The position numbers were made by a program, and so were the translations under genes. Under the pieces are notes generated by a model that was given only the letters and a program-made list of their open reading frames with translations, was not told the DNA's origin and ran no database searches. From contig NC_087070.1 in NCBI RefSeq assembly GCF_963678635.1, positions 53,856,617 to 53,920,616 of the forward strand: a stretch of 64,000 nucleotides of DNA, given 5' to 3'. This document shows, piece by piece, positions 52,701 to 57,743 of this stretch; the stretch's first letter is position 1, and each line of letters opens with the position of its first letter. This DNA comes from Symsagittifera roscoffensis. Its lineage: Eukaryota; Xenacoelomorpha; Acoela; Convolutidae.

Positions 52701-54270
52701 TGGACCACTCTGCTTAGTACTCAGCCTCCAAAAATATACGCTACAATGTCTATTAATGACATCTGGTTTTGCTAACAAAAAACACTCGAATCAAAAACTG
52801 CTTCCAAGATCAGTTGTCGACAGGGCTTTTGCGACAGACACGTGAACTTGCGAAAATTTTACATAATTGTTTTTTAGAGTGTACGTTCGAAAACTGATCT
52901 TTTTCATATTTTGAAATTTGAATCACCATGCTCAAATCTGATTGGTCGAAAACACTTCCAGAGAAAAAAATTATTATATGCATTTTTTTGAAAATAAAAA
53001 CAAAGCTCAATTAATAATTTTGTTAATTTCTGGCCATAAAACAGTAAATTATTGGCCGTAAATTAATAATTGAGCTTATGTTTTGTTTGCATAAAACAAC
53101 TTCATAATTCATGTAAATTCTTTCTCTGGAAAATTATTTGCGACCAATCATATTTGAGCAGAAAAGACCCTGAGTTGTTCACCTGTAGAAAGCGACGTCA
53201 TCAAAGTCCTGTGTGGCGGCACACATGAAGTGGGAAATGTGGACGGGGTCTTTGTTGTCCCTGTCGTAGTACCAGTTGCCAGGCTGTATGTAGATAGTGG
53301 GTCCAATGTACTGGTCATCCATGTCATTTGTCAAATCTTTCACATAGTCCCACTCGCTCATCATGCAGCGGGTGCGGTCCTGACATCGACTGTTGAGGAA
53401 CACATTGTCTAAACAAAACCCAGTTGTTCCCACAAGTTAATACTAAATTGTTTTCATACCACAGACTATTCAATAGACATTTTGTCAATTTACATAATTC
53501 TGATATGCAAGGACATCCGGTTTAGTGGCATCTACTTAACAATATCTCCCCCACCCCTCCCAGGACATATCCCCTCTACTTCTAGCTGTTCCTTGTTCCC
53601 ACAAGTTAGTGGGATCTACTTAACTATATCTCCCCCACCCCTCCCAGGACATATCCCCTCTACTTCTAGCTGTTCCTTGTTCCCACAAGTTAGTGGGATC
53701 TACTTAACTATATCTCCCCCCATCCTATGGCATCAATTACATAATCTCAAAAAGTTTTAATTTTTCTTGCCCTTTTGGCCGTGAAAATTGGATTTTCGAC
53801 GAGGAAAGCAGCAATAGAAAAAAATATACGAATACGAAAAAAAAACATTTCGGCTTTCCTGGAATCATGGAATGCGGCTCTTTGGGGGTACAAACCCTCA
53901 AATCTCAACCAAAAATGGCCATGAGAAAAATTCAGGTTTTAAGGAAAAATTCCCATTAATTAGATTTTTCCTTGAAAAAAACTTCGGCCAAATTTCGGCC
54001 TGAGTTGTCCGTTTTTTTTAAAAACTTTTCTTGCCTTTCATTTCATTTGAATCAATATTCTGAGCATTTGAAAATAAGAATATTTTGAGCAGCAACTATT
54101 TTTGCATAGGAAAATAGTCTAAGCATTTACTGAAAGGAATTTTTACTTGAGCACTTACCGAATATCGTCTGGAAGTCGTTCTTGACATCTTGGGTAAACT
54201 GAGTGTTCACAGAGGTAAAAAGAAGAAAGAAAAATAAAATTGCAAGCAAAGACACCAAATTAAAATTCAT
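4592..54270 (-). CDS. Cntn: Contactin-like GPI-anchored Ig/FN3 cell-adhesion protein, 19 coding exons, complete
   Basis: Contactins are cell-surface adhesion and axon-guidance proteins held in the outer membrane leaflet by a GPI anchor. The model joins exons 54270-54159, 53408-53183, 44977-44799, 44484-44392, 43763-43403, 41982-41801, 40452-40379, 39818-39626, 39101-38902, 38489-38402, 11732-11561, 11298-10923, 10452-10323, 8077-7817, 7602-7376, 6971-6698, 6522-6086, 5250-5064 and 4731-4592. Lengths sum to 3912 nt, 1303 residues plus TAA, with no internal stop. Order: signal peptide (about 1-23), Ig1 (about 65-172), Ig2 (173-277), Ig3 (278-384), Ig4 (385-473), Ig5 (474-569), Ig6 (570-795, interrupted), FN3-1 (796-923), FN3-2 (924-1049), FN3-3 (1050-1158), FN3-4 (1159-1257), GPI signal (1258-1303). 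All six Ig domains show Cys, Trp and Tyr-x-Cys. Six Ig plus four FN3 plus GPI fits contactin; the L1 family would have a fifth FN3, a membrane span and a cytoplasmic tail. Invertebrate contactins such as that of Drosophila carry an N-terminal C-type lectin domain, absent here. At 1303 residues it exceeds the roughly 1000-1050 of vertebrate members, mostly through the Ig6 and FN3-1 insertions. Family certain; orthology inferred. Confidence 0.87.
5064..5250 (-). CDS. Cntn: Contactin exon 18: second half of FN3-4
   Basis: It encodes VFYWEVGQKDNESAYMDWF, then FLTDLLPGQRYYIIVQPFSD and GGFGPRSEAYPF: the FN3 tyrosine corner (L-x-P-G-x-x-Y) and G strand. Acceptor tttctctgttcag, donor C then gtgagtaa, phase 0 to 1. 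Confidence 0.93.
5341..5687. mobile_element. 347-bp hAT-type miniature element in contactin intron 17, with a 22-G tract
   Basis: Left end caggggcgcatctaagattt, right end aaaaccgcccctg: the CAGGGGCG ends are typical of hAT elements. The flanks gttcaatg (5333-5340) and attcaatg (5688-5695) match at 7 of 8 positions, the size of a hAT target duplication. A run of 22 G stands at 5367-5388. Confidence 0.82.
6086..6522 (-). CDS. Cntn: Contactin exon 17: all of FN3-3 and start of FN3-4
   Basis: This is the longest exon (437 nt). It runs from PNQVVTNVKVTPTSGSSVLV through YQVEYFK and MNYKFKVRAVNAGGLGPPSK (complete FN3-3), then QDVRVYSFDGENSVRVQWSP to LDGYR (FN3-4 A-C strands). Acceptor attctttgtttcag, donor AGG then gtaagaag, phase 1 to 0. 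Length and start were fixed by the acceptor, not by an internal Met. Confidence 0.94.
6698..6971 (-). CDS. Cntn: Contactin exon 16: rest of FN3-2
   Basis: It encodes PVPVDQFGADNCYCNVYYRE (FN3 C strand with Tyr-Tyr-Arg-Glu) and FDVQIEIANKVGKGPKSPIV (F-G strands). A Cys-x-Cys pair in the C strand is unusual for FN3. Acceptor ctttgtgtttag, donor C then gtaagtag, phase 0 to 1. Confidence 0.92.
7376..7602 (-). CDS. Cntn: Contactin exon 15: end of FN3-1 and start of FN3-2
   Basis: It encodes YNTMRFKVVAVNAIGASSPS (FN3-1 F-G strands, close to the usual Y-x-F-x-V-x-A-x-N-x-x-G) and then the A-B strands of FN3-2, ending LLAVAFD. Acceptor ttttttgtttag, donor GAT then gtgagc, phase 1 to 0. Confidence 0.92.
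7817..8077 (-). CDS. Cntn: Contactin exon 14: first half of FN3-1 with an extended loop
   Basis: It starts TPPEPLNVQLDTKSLVLTWG, a standard FN3 A-B strand run with the conserved Trp. The C strand IEKFLIMAET is followed by an unusually long proline- and aromatic-rich stretch (YPIPDLMQPLPMEKTFQFPD). Acceptor acaattgttttag, donor G then gtaggtac, phase 1 to 1. FN3-1 is roughly 30 residues longer than a standard FN3. Confidence 0.88.
8349..8843 (+). mobile_element. Family B element, copy B1, in contactin intron 13
   Basis: It begins gttccgacaattgaaaatgg and ends with cgctacttgcagagtaaccg then gctatccttgtt. The body carries aaactttgtattcaggtgtg and tcagtcgtaattcgaatgac. No coding capacity. B2 follows head to tail. 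Confidence 0.8.
8844..10118 (+). mobile_element. Family B element, copy B2, with a nested MITE
   Basis: The start is truncated; the body resumes at cgcagaatcaagaaccacaa and, after the nested MITE at 8911-9593, continues to the end tgctacttgcacagcacccg, gctatctttgttg. Without the MITE the remaining sequence aligns with B3. Confidence 0.78.
8911..9593. mobile_element. 683-bp MITE with CCCGCACTC termini and TA target duplication
   Basis: The left end cccgcactcagtaaaa and the right end ttttaccgagtgcggg are inverted repeats with one mismatch over 16 bp. TA flanks both ends (8909-8910, 9594-9595). The interior is extremely AT-rich, built of ttataatc and atcgattataat motifs on both strands. TA duplication is typical of Tc1/mariner and some other DNA transposons; the superfamily is not certain. 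Confidence 0.85.
10323..10452 (-). CDS. Cntn: Contactin exon 13: second half of Ig6
   Basis: The exon encodes NGTLRLYRPQKWQEGTYRCC and then YVTLYGQTCKEVQVSVI, the E-G strands of Ig6. Two adjacent cysteines stand where one is usual, and a third lies in the G-strand region. Acceptor ctaattttccag, donor G then gttagtca, phase 0 to 1. Confidence 0.92.
10704..10761. repeat. 29-bp tandem duplication in intron 12
   Basis: ccgccccacgatttgagaaa... and ctgccccaccattcgagaaa... are two copies of one 29-bp unit with four differences. Confidence 0.75.
10923..11298 (-). CDS. Cntn: Contactin exon 12: 125-residue insertion inside Ig6
   Basis: The whole 376-nt exon lies between the Ig6 C' strand (exon 11) and the E-F strands (exon 13), where ordinary contactins have a short loop. 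It has no cysteine, is rich in aromatic and acidic residues (for example KFPYFYPSSSRDSNPFYPSS and EAEWLELRKWDPYNPYKSSE) and has two sequons, NMT and NDT. Acceptor attctttccag, donor ATG then gtaagttt. It enters at phase 2 and leaves at phase 0, so skipping it would break the frame; it must be constitutive if Ig6 is made. I recognise no domain in it. Confidence 0.85.
11561..11732 (-). CDS. Cntn: Contactin exon 11: first half of Ig6, after the satellite intron
   Basis: It encodes RVDVQMDTNPLTTRVNRSLD, LKCELASENPNEGMFLWFLN and GLELSPSGNESIIPIE: Ig6 Cys, Trp and C' strand. Acceptor gttttgtgtag, donor AA then gtaagtc. Phase 1 in matches exon 10 across 26.7 kb; phase 2 out. Confidence 0.92.
12071..12130 (-). 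mobile_element. Family B terminal fragment beside the satellite
   Basis: The stretch acaaggatagccagttgctg then tacaagtagcgca is the family B end. It lies about 80 bp from the left edge of the satellite array. Confidence 0.6.
12705..13310. repeat. 4-monomer (332-bp) higher-order repeat block, left end of array
   Basis: The order of variants is: monomer with gaattttttcaaattcccc, monomer with cttgtcaaaattccc, monomer with tacatttt, monomer with ctgttcg. The ctgttcg marker recurs at 12896 and 13228, exactly 332 bp apart. The same four-monomer order returns near 24.3-25.1, 28.5-29.2, 30.7-31.1 and 35.0-35.6 kb. Confidence 0.85.
13400..24240. repeat. Zone dominated by a 5-monomer (415-bp) higher-order repeat
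   Basis: Monomers with agtaagg/taacttt, aaatgtccc, aaaattccc, tacaattt and aaaattccc follow one another repeatedly. The agtaagg marker recurs at 415-bp steps, for example 21111 and 21526. The pattern is interrupted by deletions, insertions and other monomer orders, so period is local rather than uniform. Confidence 0.75.
19427..21510. repeat. Recent 1,094-bp (13-monomer plus 15 bp) tandem duplication inside the satellite
   Basis: A 15-bp internal duplication (cagaagtcaggagaa twice) tags 19427 and 20521, 1094 bp apart. Two other markers keep the same spacing: gagcaag at 19887 and 20981, and the private cttcgtgg at 20218 and 21312. 1094 equals 13 x 83 plus 15. Confidence 0.9.
33346..35088. repeat. 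Three copies of a 7-monomer (581-bp) higher-order repeat
   Basis: The ctgttcg marker stands at 33346, 33927 and 34508, exactly 581 bp apart. The private cttcgaag variant at 33850 and 34431 has the same spacing. Monomer order in each: aaaattccc, tttttaaattt, aaatgtccc, three standard, gaatttttt. Confidence 0.88.
36400..38067. repeat. Right edge of the satellite: mostly standard monomers with private mutations
   Basis: In the last 20 monomers the named variants become rare and single-copy changes accumulate, for example gaggaacaac near 36425, aactccca near 36458, tccgctctt near 36826, gtcggag near 36967 and gccgggag near 37374. The repeat then fades into unrelated sequence at aattttcgtttc. Confidence 0.8.
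38402..38489 (-). CDS. Cntn: Contactin exon 10: second half of Ig5; last exon before the satellite intron
   Basis: It encodes VTGEDNGDYKCLAQGGGNSE and ends in FEVSVI plus one base. Acceptor gactatag, donor C then gtgagtcc. The downstream (minus-sense) intron contains the 25.9-kb satellite array. The phase-1 end matches exon 11. Confidence 0.9.
38902..39101 (-). CDS. Cntn: Contactin exon 9: first half of Ig5
   Basis: The exon runs from VEPIFVSQFGW through GRIECRPFAIPRPIFSWSFE (Ig5 Cys and Trp) to NGTLYIKQ. It contains the possible N-glycosylation sequons NNT and NGT. Acceptor gcctctttag, donor CAG then gtgggtgc, phase 1 to 0. Confidence 0.93.
39121..39429. mobile_element. Probable decayed hAT-related element in contactin intron 8
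   Basis: The right end ataaaaccgcccctg and the interior aattagtatatattagcacc resemble the 5341-5687 element (aatttagtatatattggtgg). The left end is damaged and no target duplication is evident. Confidence 0.45.
39626..39818 (-). CDS. Cntn: Contactin exon 8: rest of Ig4
   Basis: The exon encodes ASAEPAPTYQWYFNGQPI and then LEFEILRDEHSGMYQCEAFN, with the Ig4 Trp and Tyr-x-Cys. Acceptor ttgttattttag, donor G then gtaagtta, phase 0 to phase 1. Confidence 0.93.
39881..40240 (-). mobile_element. Family B element, copy B4 (reverse, truncated), in intron 7
   Basis: Its terminal end reads aaggatggccggttgctgtg then caagtagcacataatgttcc. The body degrades into A/T-rich DNA with cacattttgccaaacaagtg direct repeats near 40085-40150, so the inner limit is approximate. 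Confidence 0.65.
40379..40452 (-). CDS. Cntn: Contactin exon 7: first strands of Ig4, with a GC donor
   Basis: This 74-nt exon encodes RPRITKPLQNLEARAGEQ and then HTLSCE with the first Ig4 cysteine. Its donor reads GAG then gcgagt, so intron 7 looks like a GC-AG intron. With this join the Cys-to-Trp spacing in Ig4 is 11 residues, the usual value. The only in-frame GT alternative (donor gtatca, 4 nt downstream, with an acceptor 10 nt into exon 8) would shorten the spacing to 9. Confidence 0.82.
41209..41654. mobile_element. 446-bp terminal-inverted-repeat element in contactin intron 6
   Basis: The left arm carries gaaattagacgataagcaaa then ttagacgga; the right arm carries its reverse complement, tccgtctaatttgctcatcg then tctaatttc, with one mismatch. 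Inside the ends, aaattagacgg is repeated again. Flanks aatttgaaa (41200-41208) and aatttaaac (41655-41663) look like a duplicated target of 8 bp with one change. No coding region; superfamily unknown. Confidence 0.8.
41801..41982 (-). CDS. Cntn: Contactin exon 6: second half of Ig3
   Basis: It encodes YTWTVPN, then GAKLEIIGATLDNNGEYECS, the Ig3 E-F strands and second cysteine. The preceding acceptor is ttttttgttcag; the donor is G then gtaaatag. Exon length is 182 nt, phase 2 in and phase 1 out. Confidence 0.93.
42309..43020 (+). mobile_element. Family B element, copy B3, in contactin intron 5, with a nested hAT miniature
   Basis: It begins ttccgacccttgataatggg and ends tgctacttgcacagcaaccg then gctgttttgg. 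An 82-bp hAT element sits inside it at 42396-42477. Confidence 0.8.
42396..42477. mobile_element. 82-bp hAT miniature with perfect 8-bp target duplication, nested in B3
   Basis: The ends caggggcggatctaggattt and taaatccgcccctg are inverted repeats; the middle is a long G run followed by a long C run, so the element is nearly one hairpin. ccacaaat flanks both sides (42388-42395 and 42478-42485). Empty-site sequence accacaaataatcatc is seen in B2 at about 8878. Confidence 0.9.
43403..43763 (-). CDS. Cntn: Contactin exon 5: rest of Ig2 and first half of Ig3
   Basis: The exon opens with LDFFWTRQ (Ig2 Trp), continues through NGNLYMIKPNPSDLNRVYKC (Ig2 E-F strands) and a linker, and ends in the Ig3 B strand ASRNITMCCIADGG, which carries two adjacent cysteines. 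Acceptor tttttag, donor GG then gtaagagc. The Ig2/Ig3 boundary lies inside the exon, as expected for the tightly packed Ig2-Ig3 horseshoe of contactins. Confidence 0.92.
44392..44484 (-). CDS. Cntn: Contactin exon 4: start of Ig2
   Basis: This 93-nt exon encodes the A and B strands of Ig2, ending in GVAVIACNRPEFFK with the first Ig2 cysteine. Acceptor gttttag, donor A then gtaagaatg, phase 1 to phase 1. It is too short to stand out alone, but frame and strand order fit exactly between exons 3 and 5. Confidence 0.85.
44671..44715 (-). mobile_element. Family B terminal fragment in intron 3/exon 3-4 interval
   Basis: The stretch actaggagtggccgtttgct then gtgcaaatag resembles the family B end only. 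It lies in the intron between exons 3 and 4. Confidence 0.4.
44799..44977 (-). CDS. Cntn: Contactin exon 3: second half of Ig1
   Basis: The exon encodes WFKDGQ through the E-F strands GGLLSINTPTEEDAGAYYCS, an unmistakable Ig signature (Leu-x-Ile, Asp-x-Gly-x-Tyr-x-Cys). Acceptor gttgtgtag, donor C then gtgagtcc. It enters at phase 2 and leaves at phase 1, the phase at which most Ig boundaries in this gene fall. Confidence 0.92.
45540..45780 (-). pseudogene. Possible Ty3/Gypsy integrase C-terminal remnant in intron 2
   Basis: The minus strand reads MNRATNGISPAELVFSNCRI, like the T-T-G-x-S-P-A-E-L-L-F-G box near the end of Ty3/Gypsy integrases. After a frame change comes FPGNGETVSEIARALN, recalling the F-x-x-G-D-x-V element. 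Only this short piece is recognisable; the rest is broken. Confidence 0.45.
46030..47589. other. AT-rich part of contactin intron 2, no gene seen
   Basis: Small open frames exist on both strands but none shows a family motif or splice context. The interval lies between the Gypsy-like and LINE-like fragments and may contain more worn retroelement sequence. Confidence 0.45.
47590..48200 (-). pseudogene. Decayed LINE (non-LTR retrotransposon) reverse-transcriptase fragment in intron 2
   Basis: Conserved reverse-transcriptase motifs occur in the right order on the minus strand but in different frames: CSNYRPNSLFPIFSNVLKK (about 48140-48085), LIDFTKNFDSF (about 47930), VPPGSVLGPVF (about 47770-47735) and the catalytic YLFADDT (about 47690). 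A 28-bp tandem duplication (ggtgtttttgataaaatcat and following, near 47700-47755) shifts the frame. The order and spacing fit a Jockey/CR1-like LINE. It cannot encode an active enzyme. Confidence 0.8.
48302..48780 (-). mobile_element. Family A element, copy A5, in contactin intron 2
   Basis: This diverged reverse-orientation copy begins gttccgaattttgcaacgaa and ends near the hairpin agggtttcaccct. It lies between the putative endonuclease and reverse-transcriptase parts of a LINE remnant, so it probably inserted into that element. Confidence 0.75.
49725..49960 (-). pseudogene. Probable LINE endonuclease-domain remnant
   Basis: The minus strand is open for about 74 codons and contains YFFICRDFHTNFDND after RSPKGQIDIFENLAKHF, closely resembling the Y-R-P-P ... 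I-x-x-G-D-F-N core of LINE apurinic-like endonucleases (with Gly to Arg and Asn to His changes). It lies upstream, in the same direction, of the reverse-transcriptase fragment, with copy A5 between them. Confidence 0.6.
50751..51274 (+). mobile_element. Family A element, copy A2, left arm of an inverted pair in intron 2
   Basis: It starts actgctcgtatcaggatgaa and ends cgaaagtcggaac, matching A1 over its length. The hairpin at the start is slightly damaged. The reverse copy A3 begins 218 bp further on. Confidence 0.85.
51492..52003 (-). mobile_element. Family A element, copy A3, right arm of the inverted pair
   Basis: It reads gttccgactttcgatacgaa at its left end and cagggcttcgccctgatacg near its right end, with the central gcgcgatatatttcgcgc hairpin. 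It is opposite in direction to A2. Confidence 0.88.
52004..53182. other. Intron 2 near exon 2, no gene assigned
   Basis: A 116-codon plus-strand frame (52495-52845) and an overlapping minus frame (52475-52708) are open, but neither shows a recognisable domain. The sequence lies within the contactin intron; I treat the frames as chance or old mobile DNA. Confidence 0.4.
53183..53408 (-). CDS. Cntn: Contactin exon 2: N-terminal segment and first half of Ig1
   Basis: The acceptor is a T-rich tract ending tttag; the donor is cag then gtgaac, phase 2. Residues 38-112 begin with a Cys-containing stretch (SRCQDRTRCMMSEWDY) that has no obvious contactin counterpart. The Ig1 B and C strands follow, with Cys in ISHFMCAATQ. 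Joining to exon 3 at phase 2 gives Ser then WFKDG, placing the Trp 14 residues after the Cys, normal for an Ig fold. No further exon is therefore needed across the 8.2-kb intron 2. Confidence 0.85.
53524..53722. repeat. 84-bp tandem repeat, about 2.4 copies, in contactin intron 1
   Basis: Copies begin at 53524, 53608 and 53692 (agtgg...). Each contains the C-rich run ctcccccacccctcccagg, G-rich in the transcribed strand. The repeat-end motif gttcccacaagtta also occurs once outside the array at about 53426, so the unit probably grew from this intron sequence. Confidence 0.93.
54159..54270 (-). CDS. Cntn: Contactin exon 1: start codon and signal peptide
   Basis: The ATG at 54270-54268 is followed by MNFNLVSLLAILFFFLLFTS, a textbook secretion signal with a hydrophobic core. 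Cleavage probably falls around residues 20-23, just before Gln-Phe-Thr-Gln. The bases just before the ATG read catgagcc-like context (attagcc then ATGA), a reasonable initiation site. The exon ends in phase 1 at a strong donor, G then gtaagtgc. The 5' UTR and transcription start could not be placed. Confidence 0.88.
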
Positions 54271-55588
54271 GGCTAATGATATTTTTTGAAGTTAATTCCT
54301 TTTAATTGCCCAAAATATGCGCAGCAACAATTACTTTGTTTGGCTCAGATAGTTAGGCCATGCATTGAAAAAGCACGCTCATGAAAATTGTTGGATGAAA
54401 AAGAGTGGTCAGTTTTTGCTAAACTGGTGTGTTTACAGAAAGTGACCAGCGTCAAAACGATTGGCCAAAACACGCAGTGTTTAATTGACAAGGTGAATAT
54501 AACAAAGTATAGTTAATGCCAAATTGATGACAAATTTGACCACCTTGACAGTTTCAACCAAATATAGTACATGCAACTATATCAGCGCAGTTGATTAATG
54601 GTATAAAATTGTTGTTGAATCAGCCGCGACGAAAATGAACGCGACGACCATGTTTTTGCGTGTCATCGATTTTTCTAATTCTAATTTTTAGAATCCAATT
54701 TCTTAAACAACGCGTCGGATTTCGCAGATCATCTACCTATTAGTAATAAGTTTTTTGAGCAGCGAAGAGTTAATAAAGTCAGAAGCGCAGCAATTCGACA
54801 TCTTAAACACAAAACACGTCACAAAACAGCAAAAAATTTAAGCTGAATAAACCCACACTTTTTTGTCAAAGTCTTCCAGGAAAATATAAATAACGAGATA
54901 GTTGATTAGTTTTCCATATTTCCCCCCTCAACTCTGGTTGCCAAAGTTTTTCGAAGGGTCTCCCTTTGGTATAATTTTACGAGATCCATTTTTGGCTGGC
55001 CAACATCAAAAGTTTTCAAAATGCGCCTTTGGCGCCAATATAACTAGATTCGAGGAGGAAACTTTTGGCTAAACTTTCCTTATAGTACTTTCGGAGAGCT
55101 CAGAAACTCAAATTGGTCGACCGAAAAACAAAGTAGACAAAATTTTCATTTTTTTCTCGAAACAACAATCCGCGGTATATTTGAAAAACAACAATCAATC
55201 AAATGACAAAATATTTCGAGAGATTTTTTTTCATTGATGACATTTTTGTTATAATAAATTGCGTGGCAACATCTAAAAGATTAAAACATCAAACCTTCGA
55301 ATAGGTTATTATAAAATGGGTAAGTTTTTGCTCGAAATGGGCAAAAACTGAAAAAAACTAAAAGAGCCTATAAAAATTTAGAACTATAATCCCGACATGC
55401 AATGGTCTATGGTTTGGTTTCATGGGTTTGCTTTTGCATCACGGGTTTGGTTTTTGGTTTTCCAGTCATGTTTGGAGTTCCCGTTAATTTCGGTTGGAAC
55501 CCGAAAAAATTTTAATTTTCTTAATCTTATTTCAGCATTGTCTTCAGCTATAATAAGCTAACTCTGGAAGTAGTGCGATTATCGATAA
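54271..55588. other. Upstream flank of contactin; presumed 5' UTR and promoter zone
   Basis: No start-site or core promoter could be fixed. A fragment near 54945-55035 (aatgcgcctttggcgccaat) resembles, in reverse, the interior of the hAT-related elements. Confidence 0.4.
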
Positions 55589-56640
55589 AAATTTCCAAAA
55601 AGCATCCTGCAGCGTCTAGAGCCCGCACAATATTACGCCAAAAATGAAGAGCCTAACCTGTTTATACCTGATAGCAAAGAGGGAGCGTCCGCCACCGTCA
55701 TTCCTTGGCGAGAGGTTCCATCACAAGGTGTGTTAATTGAAAAAAAGAGCCGTCAAAAGAATGTTATCACACTCAAACGCAGTTCCAAAGAAGAAAAGGA
55801 GAAGCTACCGTGGCAAGGGGGCTTAAGACAATCAATTGTATCCGGACTGAAAAGAAAGTCCTAACTAGCGCTACGCCCCAACAGAGAATGTCAACAAAGT
55901 TTCTAATACCGAAAAAACGAGGTCTGTCCATTTAAACCATGAGATGTATCGTTTCTAATGGGATTTTGGCTATACACAGATAAATATAGAGGTTCTAGAT
56001 GAGAATACCTATCTGAGCATTTTGTCGATACGTTGAAAAAGTTGAGACAGATCACATGAAACTTAAAGGGACCAGCGATCAATGTTGACCAAGCAGGAGA
56101 AAAGGTTGATGGCTTTACTTGGACTTTAAACTTTTAAAAGATGTTTAGAAGCACAAATCACAGCGACATAGAGGAACCAATCTTAGGTAAACTAGCCGAC
56201 ATTGTTCTGGACGAAAGCATCCTTTGGCTGTTAGGTTAGAATTTAGACAAAAACGACAAAAATGCAGATGCGGCCACCCAAGTTTGCATCAAGTCAAAGA
56301 TGATATGGATCGAGGCACAATTCAAGTGGATCTAGTGGCCTAGGGAAACTGTTCAGCGTTCGAACTTGTTCAAAAACAGACCAGGCGGAAATTTCAAATT
56401 AAGAAAGAACCCCCAAAACAGGTCAACACAAAAGTCCTACGAAACTTCAAATGCAATTATGGACAAAAAGTTGGACATCAAGAGGTTGGACAATTGAAAG
56501 ATAAGAAAAAGAAGAAGAAGAAGAAGAAGAATTAATTTTTTGATGTTAGTTATTTTTTAACCAGATGAATGATCTAAAATACATCAGTGACGAAGAGTGG
56601 ACGGCTAACGAATCCATAAGGGTTGCCAAGTGCTACCCTG
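55589..56640 (+). pseudogene. Unassigned coding-like relic, possibly decayed retroelement gag
   Basis: Frame is open from 55589 to the stop at 55862-55864 (91 codons, no Met) with a coding-like composition, for example NEEPNLFIPDSKEGASATVI. Further stretches are open in other frames. Near 56450-56500 KCNYGQKVGHQEVGQ resembles a CCHC zinc knuckle with two of three cysteines lost, followed by a poly-Lys stretch. At about 56563 a short frame begins MNDLKYISDEEW. I cannot name the family. Confidence 0.3.
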
Positions 56641-57743
56641 AAGTTGTTTGAAATCAATTTAGAAACAACAAATAAAAAATTTAAATACCCAAACAATCAA
56701 GCCTAAATGCAATAGCTGAAGAAAACGATCTTGCAAATACCACAAAAATGCATAAAAACGGTGTGTGGCACCATCTCAACAAGTTGTGCATCTACTGAAC
56801 TAAAAGGGTCCGATTTGAATGACATTAGTTTTGCTGTAATATGAAAACGGAGTTGAAACGTAAAAAACTACTTCTTTTGCTGAAAAAAATTGAAAACTCG
56901 CTAGTCGTAGGCATCTTTAACCGGTTTCATTTCACAATTTGAACTTGTTCACTTAGCGATTACTGCTTCTACTAGCTGTGTCTCCTCTACTAGAGCCCAC
57001 GTAACATCAAAAACTGTGAATGGGGGCTTGAGAGCCAGAAGACATCTAACTGAACCCATGTGGCAGTAACCAGTGAACAAGTTATTTTAGGGGCTTTCAA
57101 AGGCCAAAAAGATTTGAAAATCCACGTCAAAATTGTATTAATTTCGGAAATAGGGTTGTTCTATTGAAACATCAGTTTAGTTAAAATACAAATCTTTAAC
57201 AAAAAAAACTGATCAGATCTTCCTTGCTCAATATGAAAAGTTCACGCTTTTGGTGAGCAATTTGTTGAATATTGGCTTGAGAAAACCAGCAAAAATTGTG
57301 GGCAGAAATAAGTATTTTCGGAGTAAATCAAAAACATTTGTTCCCCTGTAACTAAGTGACGCTCGTTGAAATTTGTTTTTCAGATTTGGTGTTTTCACCA
57401 AATCTAAAATTGCCCTTCTAGTATTGTACGAAAGCGCACAGAATTTAAAAAATTCATTTACAAATTTTTTCCGAAGGTAGCCCTGAGACTAATCGCAGAG
57501 CGACTTTTAAAATTTCATATATATGGAGTTTGTGAACTGTCAGATTCTTTTCATCACGGATTTTATTTTGTATGCTTTCAAAGTTTCTTGAAATGTAAAT
57601 CAACCGAAATTTTTTTGGATCATCAAAATGGGCAAAATATTTGTATAACTAGAACAAGACGCAAGTTTGAAAATCATGAGACAACGAGTATTTAGATGAG
57701 TCTTAGCTCAGCAGAGACAATTGTCTTAGTTATCAGAAAAGTG
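56641..57743. other. AT-rich intergenic DNA, nothing recognised
   Basis: No supported gene or repeat family between the coding-like relic and the minisatellite. Confidence 0.5.

Noticed and set aside
52475-52845. Overlapping 116- and 77-codon frames as a gene
   Set aside because: No recognisable domain, both strands are open at once, and they lie in an intron with no splice context.
44978-53182. A missing exon for the first half of Ig1 in intron 2
   Set aside because: Exon 2 itself holds the Ig1 B and C strands. Joining exon 2 to exon 3 keeps frame and gives a normal Cys-Trp spacing, so nothing is missing.
53482-53760. A plus-strand frame across the 84-bp repeat
   Set aside because: 84 is divisible by 3, so the repeat stays open by arithmetic. 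It lies in intron 1 and has no other support.
4592-54270. Classification as L1/neuroglian or NCAM
   Set aside because: Only four FN3 domains are present, with no membrane span or cytoplasmic tail, and the C-terminus is a GPI-type signal. Six Ig plus four FN3 plus GPI is the contactin layout.
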